Shown: positions 24,802 to 36,016 of the stretch, in pieces
Layout of the letters: every line of letters starts with the position of its first letter
Numbering within the stretch: position 1 is the first letter of the stretch
Assembly: GCF_040892545.1 (NCBI RefSeq)
Contig: NZ_CP156079.1
Span: 5,305,501-5,369,500, forward strand
Reading direction: 5' to 3'
Origin: Paracidovorax avenae
Lineage (GTDB): Bacteria; Pseudomonadota; Gammaproteobacteria; Burkholderiales; Burkholderiaceae_C
DNA length: 64,000 bases
Translations under genes and position numbers: made by a program
The notes under the pieces: generated by a model
What the model saw: the letters and a program-made list of their open reading frames with translations, nothing else
Told to the model about the DNA's origin: nothing
The model's database searches: none

Positions 24802-26511
24802 ATGAACAACATGATTGAAATGGGCATCATCTCTGCCGTCGCACTGGCCGCCCTGCTCGCGGTCGGATTCATCTTCGCGCGCCTGTACAAGCGATCAACG
24901 AAGGAGACGGCCTTCGTGCGCACGGGCCTGGGCGGGCAGAAGGTGATCATGGACGGTGGCGCCATCGTGCTGCCGGTCTTCCACGAGCGCGTGCTCGTGA
25001 ACATGAATACCCTCAAGCTCGAGGTGGTGCGCCGCGAGCGCGAGAGCCTGATCACCAAGGACCGCATGCGGGTGGATGTGACGGCGGCGTTTTTCGTGCG
25101 CGTGAAGCAGACGGAGGAAGCCGTCAGCATCGCAGCGCAGACGCTGGGCGCCCGGACCATGAGCCCCGATGAACTGAAGGCGCTGGTGGAAGACAAGTTC
25201 GTCGATTCGCTGCGCGCCACGGCAGCCACCATGACCATCCAGGAACTGCAGGACAAACGCAGGGACTTCGTGCAGGCCGTGCAGAACGCCGTGGCGGAAG
25301 ACCTGGAGAAGAACGGCCTCGAACTGGAGTCAGTCTCCCTCACCAGCCTGGACCAGACCGACAAGCAGTTTTTCAACCCCAACAACGCCTTCGATGCCGA
25401 GGGCCTGACGCGGCTGACCGAGCAGACGGAAGCGCGTCGCAAGCAGCGCAACGATGTCGAGCAGGACACGGAAGTGCTGGTCCGTGCAAAGAACCTGGAC
25501 GCCACTCGCCAGAAGCTCACCATCGAGAAGGACCAGGAGTTCGCATCGCTCTACCAGAAGCGCGAGATCGAGAATACGCGCGCCGAGCAATCCGCCCTGA
25601 TCGCCACACAGCAGGCCGAGCGCAACCGGGAAGCGGAGGCCGCACAGATCGAGGCAGCGCGTCAGGTGAGCCAGAAGCGCATCGAAGCCGACCGCGAAAT
25701 CAAGTCCGCCGAGATCGAGAAAAACCTCGTGATCCAGACCCGCGAAATCGAACTGGAACGCCATACGGAAACCAAGCGTGCCGAGCAGCGCAAGCAGGTG
25801 GAGATCGCCCGGCAGGAAACACAGATCGCGATCGCCAACAAGTCGCGGGAGCAGTCCGATGCCGATGCCGCCGCCAACCTGGCACGCTCGGAGGCAGTGA
25901 AGGCCGAAGAAGCCGTGAACACGGCGCGGCTCGTGGCCGTGGCGGAACGGGAGAAGAACATCCAGTTGATCGAGGCGTCGAAGGAGGCGGAACAAAACGC
26001 CATCTCCGTGCGCGTGTCTGCGTCCGCGGAGAAGGAAGCCGCCATGGACCGCGCAGAGGCCATCACCATCGAGGCCCGCGCGCGGCAGGCCGCCGCCCTG
26101 GCGGAAGCCGAGGGAAAGCGCGCCATCAACGAAGCTCTGAATACTCTCTCCGCCGCGCAGATCGACCTGCAGGTCCGCACGCAACTGCTCCAGCAATTGC
26201 CCCACATCCTCGAGCAGGCCGTGCGTCCGATGGAGAAGATCGACTCCATCCGGATCTTCCAGGTCAACGGCATGCCGGGCGGAGCCCCTGCCGGCGCGCC
26301 GCAAGACGGCTCCCCGGCAGCTGGCGCCGCCACCTTTCCAGAGCAGGTGATGAACTCGGCGCTGCAGTACCAATTGGCCAAGCCCATCGTGGATGCAGTG
26401 ATGAAGGATGCAGGCCTGCCCAACACGGGCATCACGGGCATGGCACATCACCTCGCAGGCATGCTGCAGCCCTCGGCAGACACTGCCGCAGCCGTCCGGA
26501 CCGGCGCTTGA
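24802..26511 (+). CDS. yqiK: Flotillin-like SPFH-domain protein (YqiK family)
   Basis: 569 residues. One N-terminal membrane helix (about 6-29), an SPFH/band-7 domain (TAFVRTGLGGQKV ... DRMRVDVTAAFFVRVK), then a very long charged coiled coil (about 200-440) rich in E/R/A repeats, and a Gly/Pro/Ala linker with a C-terminal flotillin-type tail. Flotillins organise membrane microdomains and work with NfeD-like partners. Fourth gene of the RHH-PspA-YqiJ operon. GAGGGAG precedes the start. Confidence 0.93.
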   Translation: MNNMIEMGIISAVALAALLAVGFIFARLYKRSTKETAFVRTGLGGQKVIMDGGAIVLPVFHERVLVNMNTLKLEVVRRERESLITKDRMRVDVTAAFFVRVKQTEEAVSIAAQTLGARTMSPDELKALVEDKFVDSLRATAATMTIQELQDKRRDFVQAVQNAVAEDLEKNGLELESVSLTSLDQTDKQFFNPNNAFDAEGLTRLTEQTEARRKQRNDVEQDTEVLVRAKNLDATRQKLTIEKDQEFASLYQKREIENTRAEQSALIATQQAERNREAEAAQIEAARQVSQKRIEADREIKSAEIEKNLVIQTREIELERHTETKRAEQRKQVEIARQETQIAIANKSREQSDADAAANLARSEAVKAEEAVNTARLVAVAEREKNIQLIEASKEAEQNAISVRVSASAEKEAAMDRAEAITIEARARQAAALAEAEGKRAINEALNTLSAAQIDLQVRTQLLQQLPHILEQAVRPMEKIDSIRIFQVNGMPGGAPAGAPQDGSPAAGAATFPEQVMNSALQYQLAKPIVDAVMKDAGLPNTGITGMAHHLAGMLQPSADTAAAVRTGA

Positions 26512-26523
26512 ACGGGTTCGGTC

Positions 26524-27342
26524 TCAGGTGGCCGGATCGCCGGCAGGGGGCTCATTCAATGCCGCCAGCCGCTCCGGCGTCCCCACGTCGGTCCACCGCC
26601 CGGTATACAGCGACGCCGTGACGCGCCCCTGTGCCATCGCCCGGCGCAGCAGCGGTGCGAGCGGTGCGGCGACGCCGCCGGGATTGCCCGCGGGGATGTC
26701 GCACCAGGGCTCGGCGAACAGTTCCGCCCGCAGCAGCGCGAGCGTGCTGTAGGTGTAGCGCGGGCCAGGATCGTGCACCGGCAGGTCCAGCGCGCGGCCA
26801 TCGGGAGAAAGGCCGAAATCGCCGCGCGGATGGTGCGGTGGATTGGGCACGAGCCACAGGTGGGCCAGCGCATCGCCGGCCGTGAAGGCCGCCGCATCCT
26901 CTGCCGCGAACCGGAAATCGGGTGCGAACACGTCGCCCGCCGCCAGCCAGAAGACCTCCCCGAGCTGCGGCAGGGCCCGTGCGATGCCGCCGGCCGTCTC
27001 GAGCGCGCCGCCGAAGTCGCGGCCCTCGTGCGAATAGGCGATCGCCACGGCCGCGGCGCCCCCGGAGCCGTCCACCGCAGCGAACCGGTCCCCGAACCGC
27101 TCGCCGATCTGCTCCCCGAGCCAGGCCGTGTTGACCACGGCCGAGCGCACGCCGGCCGCGGCCAGGGCCTCCAGGTGCCACTGCAGCAGCGGGCGTCCAC
27201 GCACGGAGAGCAGCGGCTTCGGGGTGGCGTCGGTCAGCGGGCGCATGCGCTCGCCCCGGCCCGCGGCCAGCAGCATGGCGGGGGGCTGCGCAGCCATGGA
27301 GGAGAGGGAAGGGGCCGGAGATGGGGTCGATGGGGTCGTCAT
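26524..27342 (-). CDS. murU: Sugar-1-phosphate nucleotidyltransferase, probable MurNAc-1-P uridylyltransferase
   Basis: 272 residues from the ATG at 27342; an internal ATG at 27297 is a possible start since residues 1-15 (Thr/Ser/Pro) look like a leader. The nucleotidyltransferase signature AMLLAAGRGERMRPLTDATPKPLL is complete, with Lys of K-P-L-L, and DVF metal site in WLAAGDVFAP. Similar to MurU, which with AmgK salvages MurNAc for peptidoglycan; AmgK is not adjacent. It follows speD by 16 bases. Confidence 0.7.
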   Translation of the reverse strand: MTTPSTPSPAPSLSSMAAQPPAMLLAAGRGERMRPLTDATPKPLLSVRGRPLLQWHLEALAAAGVRSAVVNTAWLGEQIGERFGDRFAAVDGSGGAAAVAIAYSHEGRDFGGALETAGGIARALPQLGEVFWLAAGDVFAPDFRFAAEDAAAFTAGDALAHLWLVPNPPHHPRGDFGLSPDGRALDLPVHDPGPRYTYSTLALLRAELFAEPWCDIPAGNPGGVAAPLAPLLRRAMAQGRVTASLYTGRWTDVGTPERLAALNEPPAGDPAT

Positions 27343-27358
27343 GCGAAAAAAGGGATCG

Positions 27359-27769
27359 TCAGGCAGGCGTGCCCTGGCCGCCATCGCCGGCCGCCGCAGG
27401 CTCTCCGCGGTGCAGCGCGTGCCGTTGCACGGAGACAGGCTCGAAGAGCGCCAGCAGCGCATCCATCAGGGCACGCGCCCGCGCGGAATGGTCGCCGCCG
27501 AAGTTGCACACGTACACGTCGAGCGTGACCGCCTGGCGTTCCGGCCAGGTATGCAGGCACAGGTGCGACTCCGCCAGCAGCACCGTGGCGGTGACGCCGC
27601 CCGGCCCGTGCCGCGTGGCGGGAAAGGCATGGAACAGCCGGCCCACGGCCTGCAGCCCGGCGGCGCGCACCGCATCCAGGCAGGCTTCCCCCAGCGCATC
27701 GGCATCGAGCAGCCAGCGCGGCGCGCAGCGGCAGCCATGGAGATCGGCGGTGAGGTGCAGGCCTTGCAT
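27359..27769 (-). CDS. speD: S-adenosylmethionine decarboxylase proenzyme
   Basis: 136 residues from the ATG at 27769, matching the short prokaryotic class. The self-cleavage site is visible in LLAESHLCLHTWPE: the Ser after Glu becomes the pyruvoyl group. Catalytic His and Cys lie in ESHLCLHTW and VYVCNFGG. The product decarboxylates SAM to make the aminopropyl donor for spermidine. The C-terminal extension (EPAAAGDGGQGTPA) is low complexity. Divergent from tkt; 106 bases separate the starts. Confidence 0.9.
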   Translation of the reverse strand: MQGLHLTADLHGCRCAPRWLLDADALGEACLDAVRAAGLQAVGRLFHAFPATRHGPGGVTATVLLAESHLCLHTWPERQAVTLDVYVCNFGGDHSARARALMDALLALFEPVSVQRHALHRGEPAAAGDGGQGTPA

Positions 27770-27875
27770 GGCCCGCACTGTAGTGCAGGGCTCGGACTTC
27801 CCGTGGGCAAAGCCGGGGGTGGCCCGGTAAAATGCGCGGTTTTCCCCTCCCCAGCCCCTTCCGGAGCCGCCCCTG

Positions 27876-29963
27876 ATGGCCAATTCTCAACAGATGGCGA
27901 ATGCGATCCGCGCACTCGCAATGGATGCAGTTCAACAGGCCAATTCCGGCCATCCCGGCGCCCCGATGGGCATGGCCGACATGGCCGTCGCGCTGTGGTC
28001 CCGCCACCTGCGGCACAACCCCGCCAATCCGCAGTGGGCCGACCGCGACCGCTTCGTGCTCTCCAACGGCCACGGCTCCATGCTGCTGTACGCGCTGCTG
28101 CACCTCACGGGCTACGACCTGCCGATCGAAGAGCTGAAGAACTTCCGCCAGCTGCACAGCAAGACGGCCGGCCACCCCGAATACGGCATCACCCCCGGCG
28201 TGGAAACCACCACCGGCCCGCTGGGCCAGGGCATCACCAACGCCGTGGGCTTCGCGCTGGCCGAGAAGCTGCTGGCCCGCGAATTCAACCGCAAGAACGG
28301 AGACGTGGACCACACCATCGTGGACCACCACACCTACGTGTTCCTCGGCGACGGCTGCCTCATGGAAGGCATCAGCCAGGAAGCGATCTCGCTGGCCGGC
28401 GCCTGGAAGCTGGGCAAGCTGATCGCGCTCTACGACGACAACGGCATCTCGATCGACGGCCAGGTCGCGCCCTGGTTCGTGGACGACACGCCGGGCCGCT
28501 TCCGCGCGAGCGGCTGGAACGTGATCGGCCCGGTGGACGGCCATGACGTGGAGGCCGTGGCCGCCGCGGTGCAGAGCGCCAAGACCAGCACCGACAAGCC
28601 CACGCTGATCGTCTGCAAGACCGCCATCGGCAAGGGCTCGCCCAACCGCGCCGGCACCTCCAAGGCCCACGGCGAACCGCTGGGGGCCGACGAGATCACC
28701 CTGACGCGCAACGCCATCGGCTGGAGCCACGTGCCCTTCGAGATCCCGGCCGAGGTCTATGCCGACTGGAACGCCAAGGAAGCCGGCGCACAGGCGGAGT
28801 CCGACTGGCAGCAGCGCTTCGACGCCTACGCCGCGGCCTACCCCGAGCTGGCCGCCGAATTCCAGCGCCGCATGGCGGGCGACCTGCCGAAGCACTTCGC
28901 CCAGACCGCCGTGGACACCGTGGTGAACGCCCACACCAAGGCCGAGACCGTGGCGAGCCGCAAGGCCAGCCAGCTCGCGCTGGAAGCCTTCACGGCCGCG
29001 CTGCCCGAACTGCTCGGCGGCAGCGCCGACCTGACGGGCTCCAATCTCACCAACACCAAGAGCACGCCCGCGCTGCGCTTCGACGAGCACGGCGACGTGG
29101 TGCAGGTGGAAGTCAACACCGGCGGCGCGGAAACCGCCAAGCTGGGTGGCCGCCACATCAACTACGGCGTGCGCGAGTTCGGCATGGCCGCGATCATGAA
29201 CGGCATCGCGCTGCACGGCGGCTTCATCCCCTACGGCGGCACCTTCCTCACGTTCAGCGACTACAGCCGCAACGCCATCCGCATGGCCGCGCTCATGAAG
29301 CTGCGCGTGGTGCACGTGTTCACGCACGACTCCATCGGCCTGGGCGAGGACGGCCCCACCCACCAGTCGATCGAGCACGCCGCCAGCCTGCGACTGATCC
29401 CGGGCCTGGATGTCTGGCGCCCCGCCGACACGGCCGAGACCGCCGTGGCCTGGAGCGTGGCCCTGTCCAACCGCAACCGGCCCACCGCCCTGCTGCTGTC
29501 GCGCCAGAACCTGGCCTACGCGGCCAAGCGCGACCTGGGCGACATCTCGCGCGGTGCCTACGTGCTCTCCGAGCCGGCCGACGCGGGCATCAAGAAAAAG
29601 GTCCAGGCGGTCATCATCGCCACCGGTTCCGAAGTGCAGCTGGCCCTGGCAGCGCAGAAACTGCTGGCCGAGAAGAAGATCGCCGTGCGCGTGGTCTCCA
29701 TGCCCAGCACCACCACCTTCGACCGCGAGGATGCGAAGTACAAGGCCAGCGTGCTGCCCGCCGGCGTGCCGCGCATTGCCGTGGAAATGGGCGTGACCGA
29801 CTTCTGGTGGAAGTACGGCTGCGCCGCCGTGGTCGGCATCGACACCTTCGGCGAATCGGCCCCGGCCCCGGTGCTGTTCAAGCATTTCGGCTTCACGCCG
29901 GAGAACGTGGCCGACTCCGTGATGGTGGCGATCGGCGCTGCGCGGCTGAAGAAGGCCCGCTGA
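27876..29963 (+). CDS. tkt: Transketolase
   Basis: 695 residues, full length. The TPP motif GDG...N is in [30 protein letters not shown] near residue 24 binds the donor phosphate; the Pyr-domain holds [16 protein letters not shown] and [19 protein letters not shown] [16 protein letters not shown]. It interconverts pentose and triose/hexose phosphates. TAAAAT around 27827 may be its -10. gap follows after two unknown genes, a variation on the usual tkt-gap order in Burkholderiales. Confidence 0.96.
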   Translation: MANSQQMANAIRALAMDAVQQANSGHPGAPMGMADMAVALWSRHLRHNPANPQWADRDRFVLSNGHGSMLLYALLHLTGYDLPIEELKNFRQLHSKTAGHPEYGITPGVETTTGPLGQGITNAVGFALAEKLLAREFNRKNGDVDHTIVDHHTYVFLGDGCLMEGISQEAISLAGAWKLGKLIALYDDNGISIDGQVAPWFVDDTPGRFRASGWNVIGPVDGHDVEAVAAAVQSAKTSTDKPTLIVCKTAIGKGSPNRAGTSKAHGEPLGADEITLTRNAIGWSHVPFEIPAEVYADWNAKEAGAQAESDWQQRFDAYAAAYPELAAEFQRRMAGDLPKHFAQTAVDTVVNAHTKAETVASRKASQLALEAFTAALPELLGGSADLTGSNLTNTKSTPALRFDEHGDVVQVEVNTGGAETAKLGGRHINYGVREFGMAAIMNGIALHGGFIPYGGTFLTFSDYSRNAIRMAALMKLRVVHVFTHDSIGLGEDGPTHQSIEHAASLRLIPGLDVWRPADTAETAVAWSVALSNRNRPTALLLSRQNLAYAAKRDLGDISRGAYVLSEPADAGIKKKVQAVIIATGSEVQLALAAQKLLAEKKIAVRVVSMPSTTTFDREDAKYKASVLPAGVPRIAVEMGVTDFWWKYGCAAVVGIDTFGESAPAPVLFKHFGFTPENVADSVMVAIGAARLKKAR

Positions 29964-30004
29964 AACCGCGGCACGGCACCGGCAGCGGCCCGTTCACTCC
30001 AGCG

Positions 30005-30493
30005 ATGACACCCCGCAGTAAAGTGGTCAAGGCGCTGGTGTTCGTGACGGCGGGAGCGATCGGTGCCGTGGTGCTGTGCTTCTTCACACTCGCCTGGGCG
30101 ACGTTCGACATCAGCGACGTCGAACGCGGATCGCTCACCTATCGCATCGCGGCCCCGGCATCACTGAAGTCGGTCGAACTGTTGGGGCAATGCCGGGCAG
30201 CAATGGCCCGCTGGAAAGGGCGCGATGGCGAAAGCGCTCCCTTCAGCGCCCTGACCTATGGCACGTCCGCCCCTGCGGACGACATTCGGCGGTTCTATGC
30301 ATCTGCTTTCGAAAAGCAATCCTGCGCGGCAGAAAAGACGGTTTCCGGAGCGGCATCCGCGCCGGGATCAGGCCCTCTACTGAGCATGCTGTGCCGCCAC
30401 CCTGAATTCACCTCCGTGCAGATCTTCCTGGGCCCGGAGGCACCTTGCAGGGAAATCCGCATCGCCTTCGCCGGGAACGATGAGCCCCACTGA
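30005..30493 (+). CDS. Uncharacterised single-pass membrane protein
   Basis: 162 residues. A basic N-terminus (MTPRSKVVK) is followed by one membrane helix (ALVFVTAGAIGAVVLCFFTLAW), then an exported domain with four Cys (QCRAAM, QSCAAE, LCRHPE, PCREIR) that may form two disulphides, and the phrase DDIRRFYASAFEKQSC. No family recognised. The gene is less GC-rich than tkt and gap. It begins 41 bases after the tkt stop, next to another unknown gene. Confidence 0.65.
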   Translation: MTPRSKVVKALVFVTAGAIGAVVLCFFTLAWATFDISDVERGSLTYRIAAPASLKSVELLGQCRAAMARWKGRDGESAPFSALTYGTSAPADDIRRFYASAFEKQSCAAEKTVSGAASAPGSGPLLSMLCRHPEFTSVQIFLGPEAPCREIRIAFAGNDEPH

Positions 30494-30502
30494 CACGCTG
30501 AC

Positions 30503-32351
<1,849 letters not shown>

Positions 32352-32400
32352 GCCCCCCATCCGCATCCCGCCCGCCGGTGGTCTCCACGGGGCGATCACG

Positions 32401-32434
32401 AAGCCAGGACCGCCTGCCGGTTCTGGCTTTTTTT
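32401..32434 (+). terminator. Rho-independent terminator after gap
   Basis: AGCCAG-g-ACCG / CGGT-t-CTGGCT stem followed by T7 at 32428-32434. Confidence 0.88.
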
Positions 32435-32511
32435 GCGCGTGCGGCAGCCAGCGACCGCAGCACAGGCGTTGCGCGACATTTCCCGCGCGGAGGGCCAGGC
32501 ACCATGCCGGC

Positions 32512-32874
32512 ATGACCGAACCCACCGACGCCCCCCTGCCCCCGATCACCTGGGACGACTTTGCCCGGGTGGAACTGCGCGCCGGCCGCATCGTGGCCGC
32601 CGAGCCGTTTCCCCAGGCCCGCAAGCCGGCCTACATCCTGCACGTCGATTTCGGCCCCGGTCTGGGCGTGCGCAAATCGAGCGCCCAGATCACGGCGCTC
32701 TACACACCCGAGACACTGGTCGGCCGGCAGGTCGTGGCGGTGCTGAACTTCCCGCCCAAGCAGATCGGCCCGATCCGGTCGGAGTGCCTGGTCACCGGCT
32801 TTCCCGATGCCGACGGCCATGTCGTGCTGTGCACGCCCGCACAGGAAGTGCCCCTGGGCGCGCGGCTGTTCTGA
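32512..32874 (+). CDS. csaA: tRNA-binding protein CsaA (EMAP/OB fold)
   Basis: 120 residues. FARVELRAGRIVAAEPFPQARKPAYILHVDFG is the typical CsaA opening of the tRNA_bind OB fold, with VRKSSAQIT and the MFPxKQ-like NFPPKQIGPIRSECLV. CsaA homologues are dimeric and have been described as tRNA-binding and chaperone-like. It is monocistronic by position, since the gap terminator precedes it and a convergent gene follows 39 bases later. Confidence 0.88.
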   Translation: MTEPTDAPLPPITWDDFARVELRAGRIVAAEPFPQARKPAYILHVDFGPGLGVRKSSAQITALYTPETLVGRQVVAVLNFPPKQIGPIRSECLVTGFPDADGHVVLCTPAQEVPLGARLF

Positions 32875-32913
32875 ACGGGCCGCCGCGGCAGCGCAGCGGG
32901 CACTGGGCCGCTC

Positions 32914-33912
32914 CTACTCGATGCGCACGCCCGCCGCCTGCACGATCCGCCCGGCGGCCGCGGCGTCGTCCCGGAGCAGCTGCTGGAATTCGGCCGCAGT
33001 CAGCGTGCCGGCCTCCACGCCCACGCGCGCCAGACGCTCCTGCACCACCGGGTCGGCCAGCACCTTGCGCACGGCGGCGTTGATGCGCTCCACCTCGGCA
33101 GGCAGCGTGCCGGCCGGCGCCAGCAGGCCGAGCCAGGAATCGAACGCGTAACCCGGCAGGCCGGACTCGGCCACCGTGGGCAGATCGGGCAGGAAGCGCG
33201 AGCGGGCCGTACCGGAATAGGCCAGCAGCTTCACGCGCGGATCGCTGCGCAGGGGCAGCATGCCGATGGTCGCGCCTGTCACCACCTGCACGCGGCCGGC
33301 CAGCAGTTCGGTGGTGGCGTCGCCCGTGGACTTGAACGGGATGTGCTGCAGCTGCACGCCCGCCTGCGCCGCCAGCGATGCGGTGGCGAGGTGCGACGCG
33401 CTGCCGTTGCCGGCCGATGCGTAGTTCAGTACGCCGGGCTGCGCCCGGGCTTTCGCGATCAGGTCCGCGATGGAGGTGATGCCCGAGGATGCCGGCACCC
33501 CCACCACATAGCCAGTGCGGCCCAGGAACGATACGCCCACGAAGTCCTTCACCGGGTCGTAGGGCAGCCGGGCATAGAGATGGCTGGCCAGGTGGTGGCT
33601 CGCGGCCGCGAGCACCAGGGTATTGCCGTCCGGCGCGGCGCGGGCGACCTGGGCCGCGCCCACCGTGCCGCCCGCGCCCGCGCGGTTGTCCACGACCACG
33701 GTGGCGCCAAGCGCCTGGCCCAGTTCGTTGCTGAAGGTGCGGGCCACGGTGTCCTGCGTGGCGCCGGCGCCGAAGGGCACGACGATGCGGATCACGCGCT
33801 CGGCATGCGCGGTGCCGGACAGGGCCGCCAGCACGGCGGTGGCGGCCGCGGCGGCCAGCAGGCAGCGGCGTCGCGAAGGAAAGGAGGAGGAGGAGGAGGA
33901 GGAAAAGGCCAT
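32914..33912 (-). CDS. Bug-family tripartite tricarboxylate transporter substrate-binding protein
   Basis: 332 residues. Signal peptide with RRR (RRRCLLAAAAATAVL), cleavage near AHA-E. Then IRIVVPFGAGATQDTVAR and VVVDNRAGAGGTVGA, hallmark sequences of Bug proteins, which bind carboxylates in the periplasm. A run of seven Ser follows Met-Ala-Phe, encoded by an AGG/TCC microsatellite. It lies nine bases downstream of the M20 peptidase gene, suggesting that the bound substrate is related to the amidohydrolase product. No TctAB permease is near. Confidence 0.9.
   Translation of the reverse strand: MAFSSSSSSSFPSRRRCLLAAAAATAVLAALSGTAHAERVIRIVVPFGAGATQDTVARTFSNELGQALGATVVVDNRAGAGGTVGAAQVARAAPDGNTLVLAAASHHLASHLYARLPYDPVKDFVGVSFLGRTGYVVGVPASSGITSIADLIAKARAQPGVLNYASAGNGSASHLATASLAAQAGVQLQHIPFKSTGDATTELLAGRVQVVTGATIGMLPLRSDPRVKLLAYSGTARSRFLPDLPTVAESGLPGYAFDSWLGLLAPAGTLPAEVERINAAVRKVLADPVVQERLARVGVEAGTLTAAEFQQLLRDDAAAAGRIVQAAGVRIE
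33882..33902. repeat. AGG trinucleotide repeat (7 copies)
   Basis: Seven perfect AGG units at 33882-33902 code for seven Ser just after the start of the Bug protein. Unit changes would alter the length of the N-region without a frameshift. Confidence 0.85.
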
Positions 33913-33921
33913 GGCTTCAGG

Positions 33922-35166
33922 TCAGGTCCGGTCGGGGTGGAGCCACCGTTCGGCCAGCCGCACGAAGTAGCGGGCGCCGGTGGCGAGGATGCCGTCGTTG
34001 AAATCGAACGATCGGTTGTGGATCAGGCATGGCCCGTCGCCGTGTCCCGGCAGGCGGTGCTCGCCAGGACCGTTGCCGATGAAGGCGTAGCAGCCGGGGC
34101 GCACCCGCAGCATGTGGGCGAAGTCCTCGGCGGCGAGCACGGGCGGGAAGGCGTCGTCCACCGCGTCCGGTCCCGCGATCTCGCGCATCACGTCCGCGGC
34201 GAAGGCTGCTTCTGCCGGGTGGTTGACGAGCGGCGGCGAGGCGCGCGTGAAGCGCACGTCGGCCGTGCAGCCGTGCGCCAGCGCCGTGTGCTCCGCCTGG
34301 CGCCGCAGCGCGGTCTCGATGCGGTCGAGCGCATCGAGAGAAAAGGTGCGCACCGTGCCGCCGACCCAGGCCGTGTCGGGAATGACATTGGGGGCATCGG
34401 AACCCTGGATCTGCGTGACCGCGAGCAGCGCCCGGTCGCGGCCGTCCACGTGCCGCGCCACCAGCGTCTGCAATTGCTGCGCGAGGTCGATGGTGGCGGC
34501 CACCGGGTCGATGCCGGCGTGCGGCTGGGAGGCATGGGCACCGCGCCCCGCGAGGGTGACGCGCCAGGTGTTGCTGGATGCCATGAGCGCGCCGCCGTTG
34601 AGCGCGAAGGCGCCCACGCGCTCGAGCGCGAAGTTGTGCAGCGCGAAGACGGCATCGCACGGAAAGCGCTCGAAGAGCCCTTCCTCGATCATGCGGCGCG
34701 CGCCGGCCTTGCCCATCTCCTCGGCCGGCTGGAAAATCAGATGCACCGTTCCCGCGAAATCGCGCGTGCGGGCCAGGTGCCAGGCCGCCGCCAGCAGCAT
34801 GGTGGTGTGTCCATCGTGCCCGCAGGCGTGCATGCGCCCGACATACAGCGAGCGGTGGGCGAAGCGGTTCTCCTCGTCGAGCGGCAGCGCGTCCATGTCG
34901 GCCCGCAGCCCGATGGTGCGCGTACCTGATTGCCTGCCGCGCAGCACCCCCACCACTCCGGTGCCCGCGATGCCCTCGTGCACCTCGTCGGCGCCCCATT
35001 CGCGCAGCCGCGCGGCCACGACGGCCGCGGTGCGGTGCTCTTCGAAACCCAGTTCGGGATGGGCGTGCAGGTCGCGCCGCAAGGCCACGAACGCGGCCAT
35101 GTCGGCAAAGCTTTCATCGAGGGGGGTCGGCAAGGTGGGCGTCTCCGGTTCGGGACATGCCGCCAT
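33922..35166 (-). CDS. M20-family amidohydrolase (aminoacylase/IAA-amino acid hydrolase-like)
   Basis: 414 residues if started at the ATG at 35166; a start at 35100 (MAAFVALRRDL) is also plausible, since no good ribosome site fixes it. Metal-site motifs: GLRADMDALP, HACGHDGHTTMLL and QPAEEMGKAGARRMIEEG; C-terminal H in FGHMLR-like DFAHML. This matches the dinuclear M20D subfamily that cleaves N-acyl or conjugated amino acids. In plant-associated bacteria such enzymes can release auxin from conjugates; substrate here unknown. Pairs with the Bug binding protein. Confidence 0.88.
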   Translation of the reverse strand: MAACPEPETPTLPTPLDESFADMAAFVALRRDLHAHPELGFEEHRTAAVVAARLREWGADEVHEGIAGTGVVGVLRGRQSGTRTIGLRADMDALPLDEENRFAHRSLYVGRMHACGHDGHTTMLLAAAWHLARTRDFAGTVHLIFQPAEEMGKAGARRMIEEGLFERFPCDAVFALHNFALERVGAFALNGGALMASSNTWRVTLAGRGAHASQPHAGIDPVAATIDLAQQLQTLVARHVDGRDRALLAVTQIQGSDAPNVIPDTAWVGGTVRTFSLDALDRIETALRRQAEHTALAHGCTADVRFTRASPPLVNHPAEAAFAADVMREIAGPDAVDDAFPPVLAAEDFAHMLRVRPGCYAFIGNGPGEHRLPGHGDGPCLIHNRSFDFNDGILATGARYFVRLAERWLHPDRT

Positions 35167-35459
35167 GCAAAGGACCGGCTGCGCGCATGCGGCGCGGCAA
35201 CCGCGCCGCGCAGGGTCGGGGTGTCGTCGGGAAGAACCCCCGATTCTGGAAAGACACGGACGTCCGGCCAAACGCGGAAATCGCATAAGCAAAAGCGTTT
35301 CCCGATCCCCGGCGGCGGACGCAACCGTAAGAAACGGCCCACGGCGCCTGCTGCGCTGCACCTACGCGGCCGGCCGGGACCGGTGCCAACAATCGGAAAC
35401 CTTCCTTACCGTCGCGCTCACCGCCTCCGGTATTCGCCCCCATTCAAAGGAGTTCCGCC

Positions 35460-35978
35460 ATGCAGACTGCCACCCTTCTTCGCACCGCCACGGCCGTTCT
35501 GGCTTTGGGAGCGCTTGCGGCATGCTCGTCCACGCCGCCCCCGACCGACCAGATGGCCGTGACCCGCACGACGGTCAACCGCGTGGCCGGCGAGCCGCAG
35601 GTCGCGGCCAATGCACCCGTGGAACTGCAGCGGGCCCGTGACAAGCTGGTGGCGGCCGAGAAGGCCATGACCGACAAGCAGTACGACATGGCCCGCCGCT
35701 ACGCCGCCGAGGCGGAAGCGGATGCCCGCGTCGCAGAAACCAAGGCCGACGCCGCCAACAACGCCGCCACGCTGCAGCAGGTGCGCACCAGCATCCAGTC
35801 GCTCCAGTCGGAAATCACGCGGCGCGATCCCGCACCCGCGGTCGCCCCTGGCGCCGCCGCCGTGCCTGCCCCGATGCCTGCGCCCATGCCGGCGCCTGCG
35901 ATCGCGCCCCGGCCGGCCGCCAACTCCACCGCCGTGCCCGGCATGCCGGTGCCCCCCGCCCCGGCTCCCGCCCGTTGA
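35460..35978 (+). CDS. DUF4398 lipoprotein
   Basis: 172 residues; lipobox LGALAAC (Cys22). A short helical DUF4398 domain (APVELQRARDKLVAAEKAMTDKQYDMARRYAAEAEADARVAE) is followed by a low-complexity Pro/Ala tail with three PAPM repeats. AAAGGAG precedes the start. The next gene carries a similar DUF4398 segment fused to OmpA, so the two are probably paired in the outer membrane/periplasm. The 293 bases upstream (35167-35459) contain the divergent promoters but no repeat I could recognise. Confidence 0.85.
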   Translation: MQTATLLRTATAVLALGALAACSSTPPPTDQMAVTRTTVNRVAGEPQVAANAPVELQRARDKLVAAEKAMTDKQYDMARRYAAEAEADARVAETKADAANNAATLQQVRTSIQSLQSEITRRDPAPAVAPGAAAVPAPMPAPMPAPAIAPRPAANSTAVPGMPVPPAPAPAR

Positions 35979-36016
35979 GCCCCGACCGAATGACACCCGA
36001 CAGGGAGAAACACACC

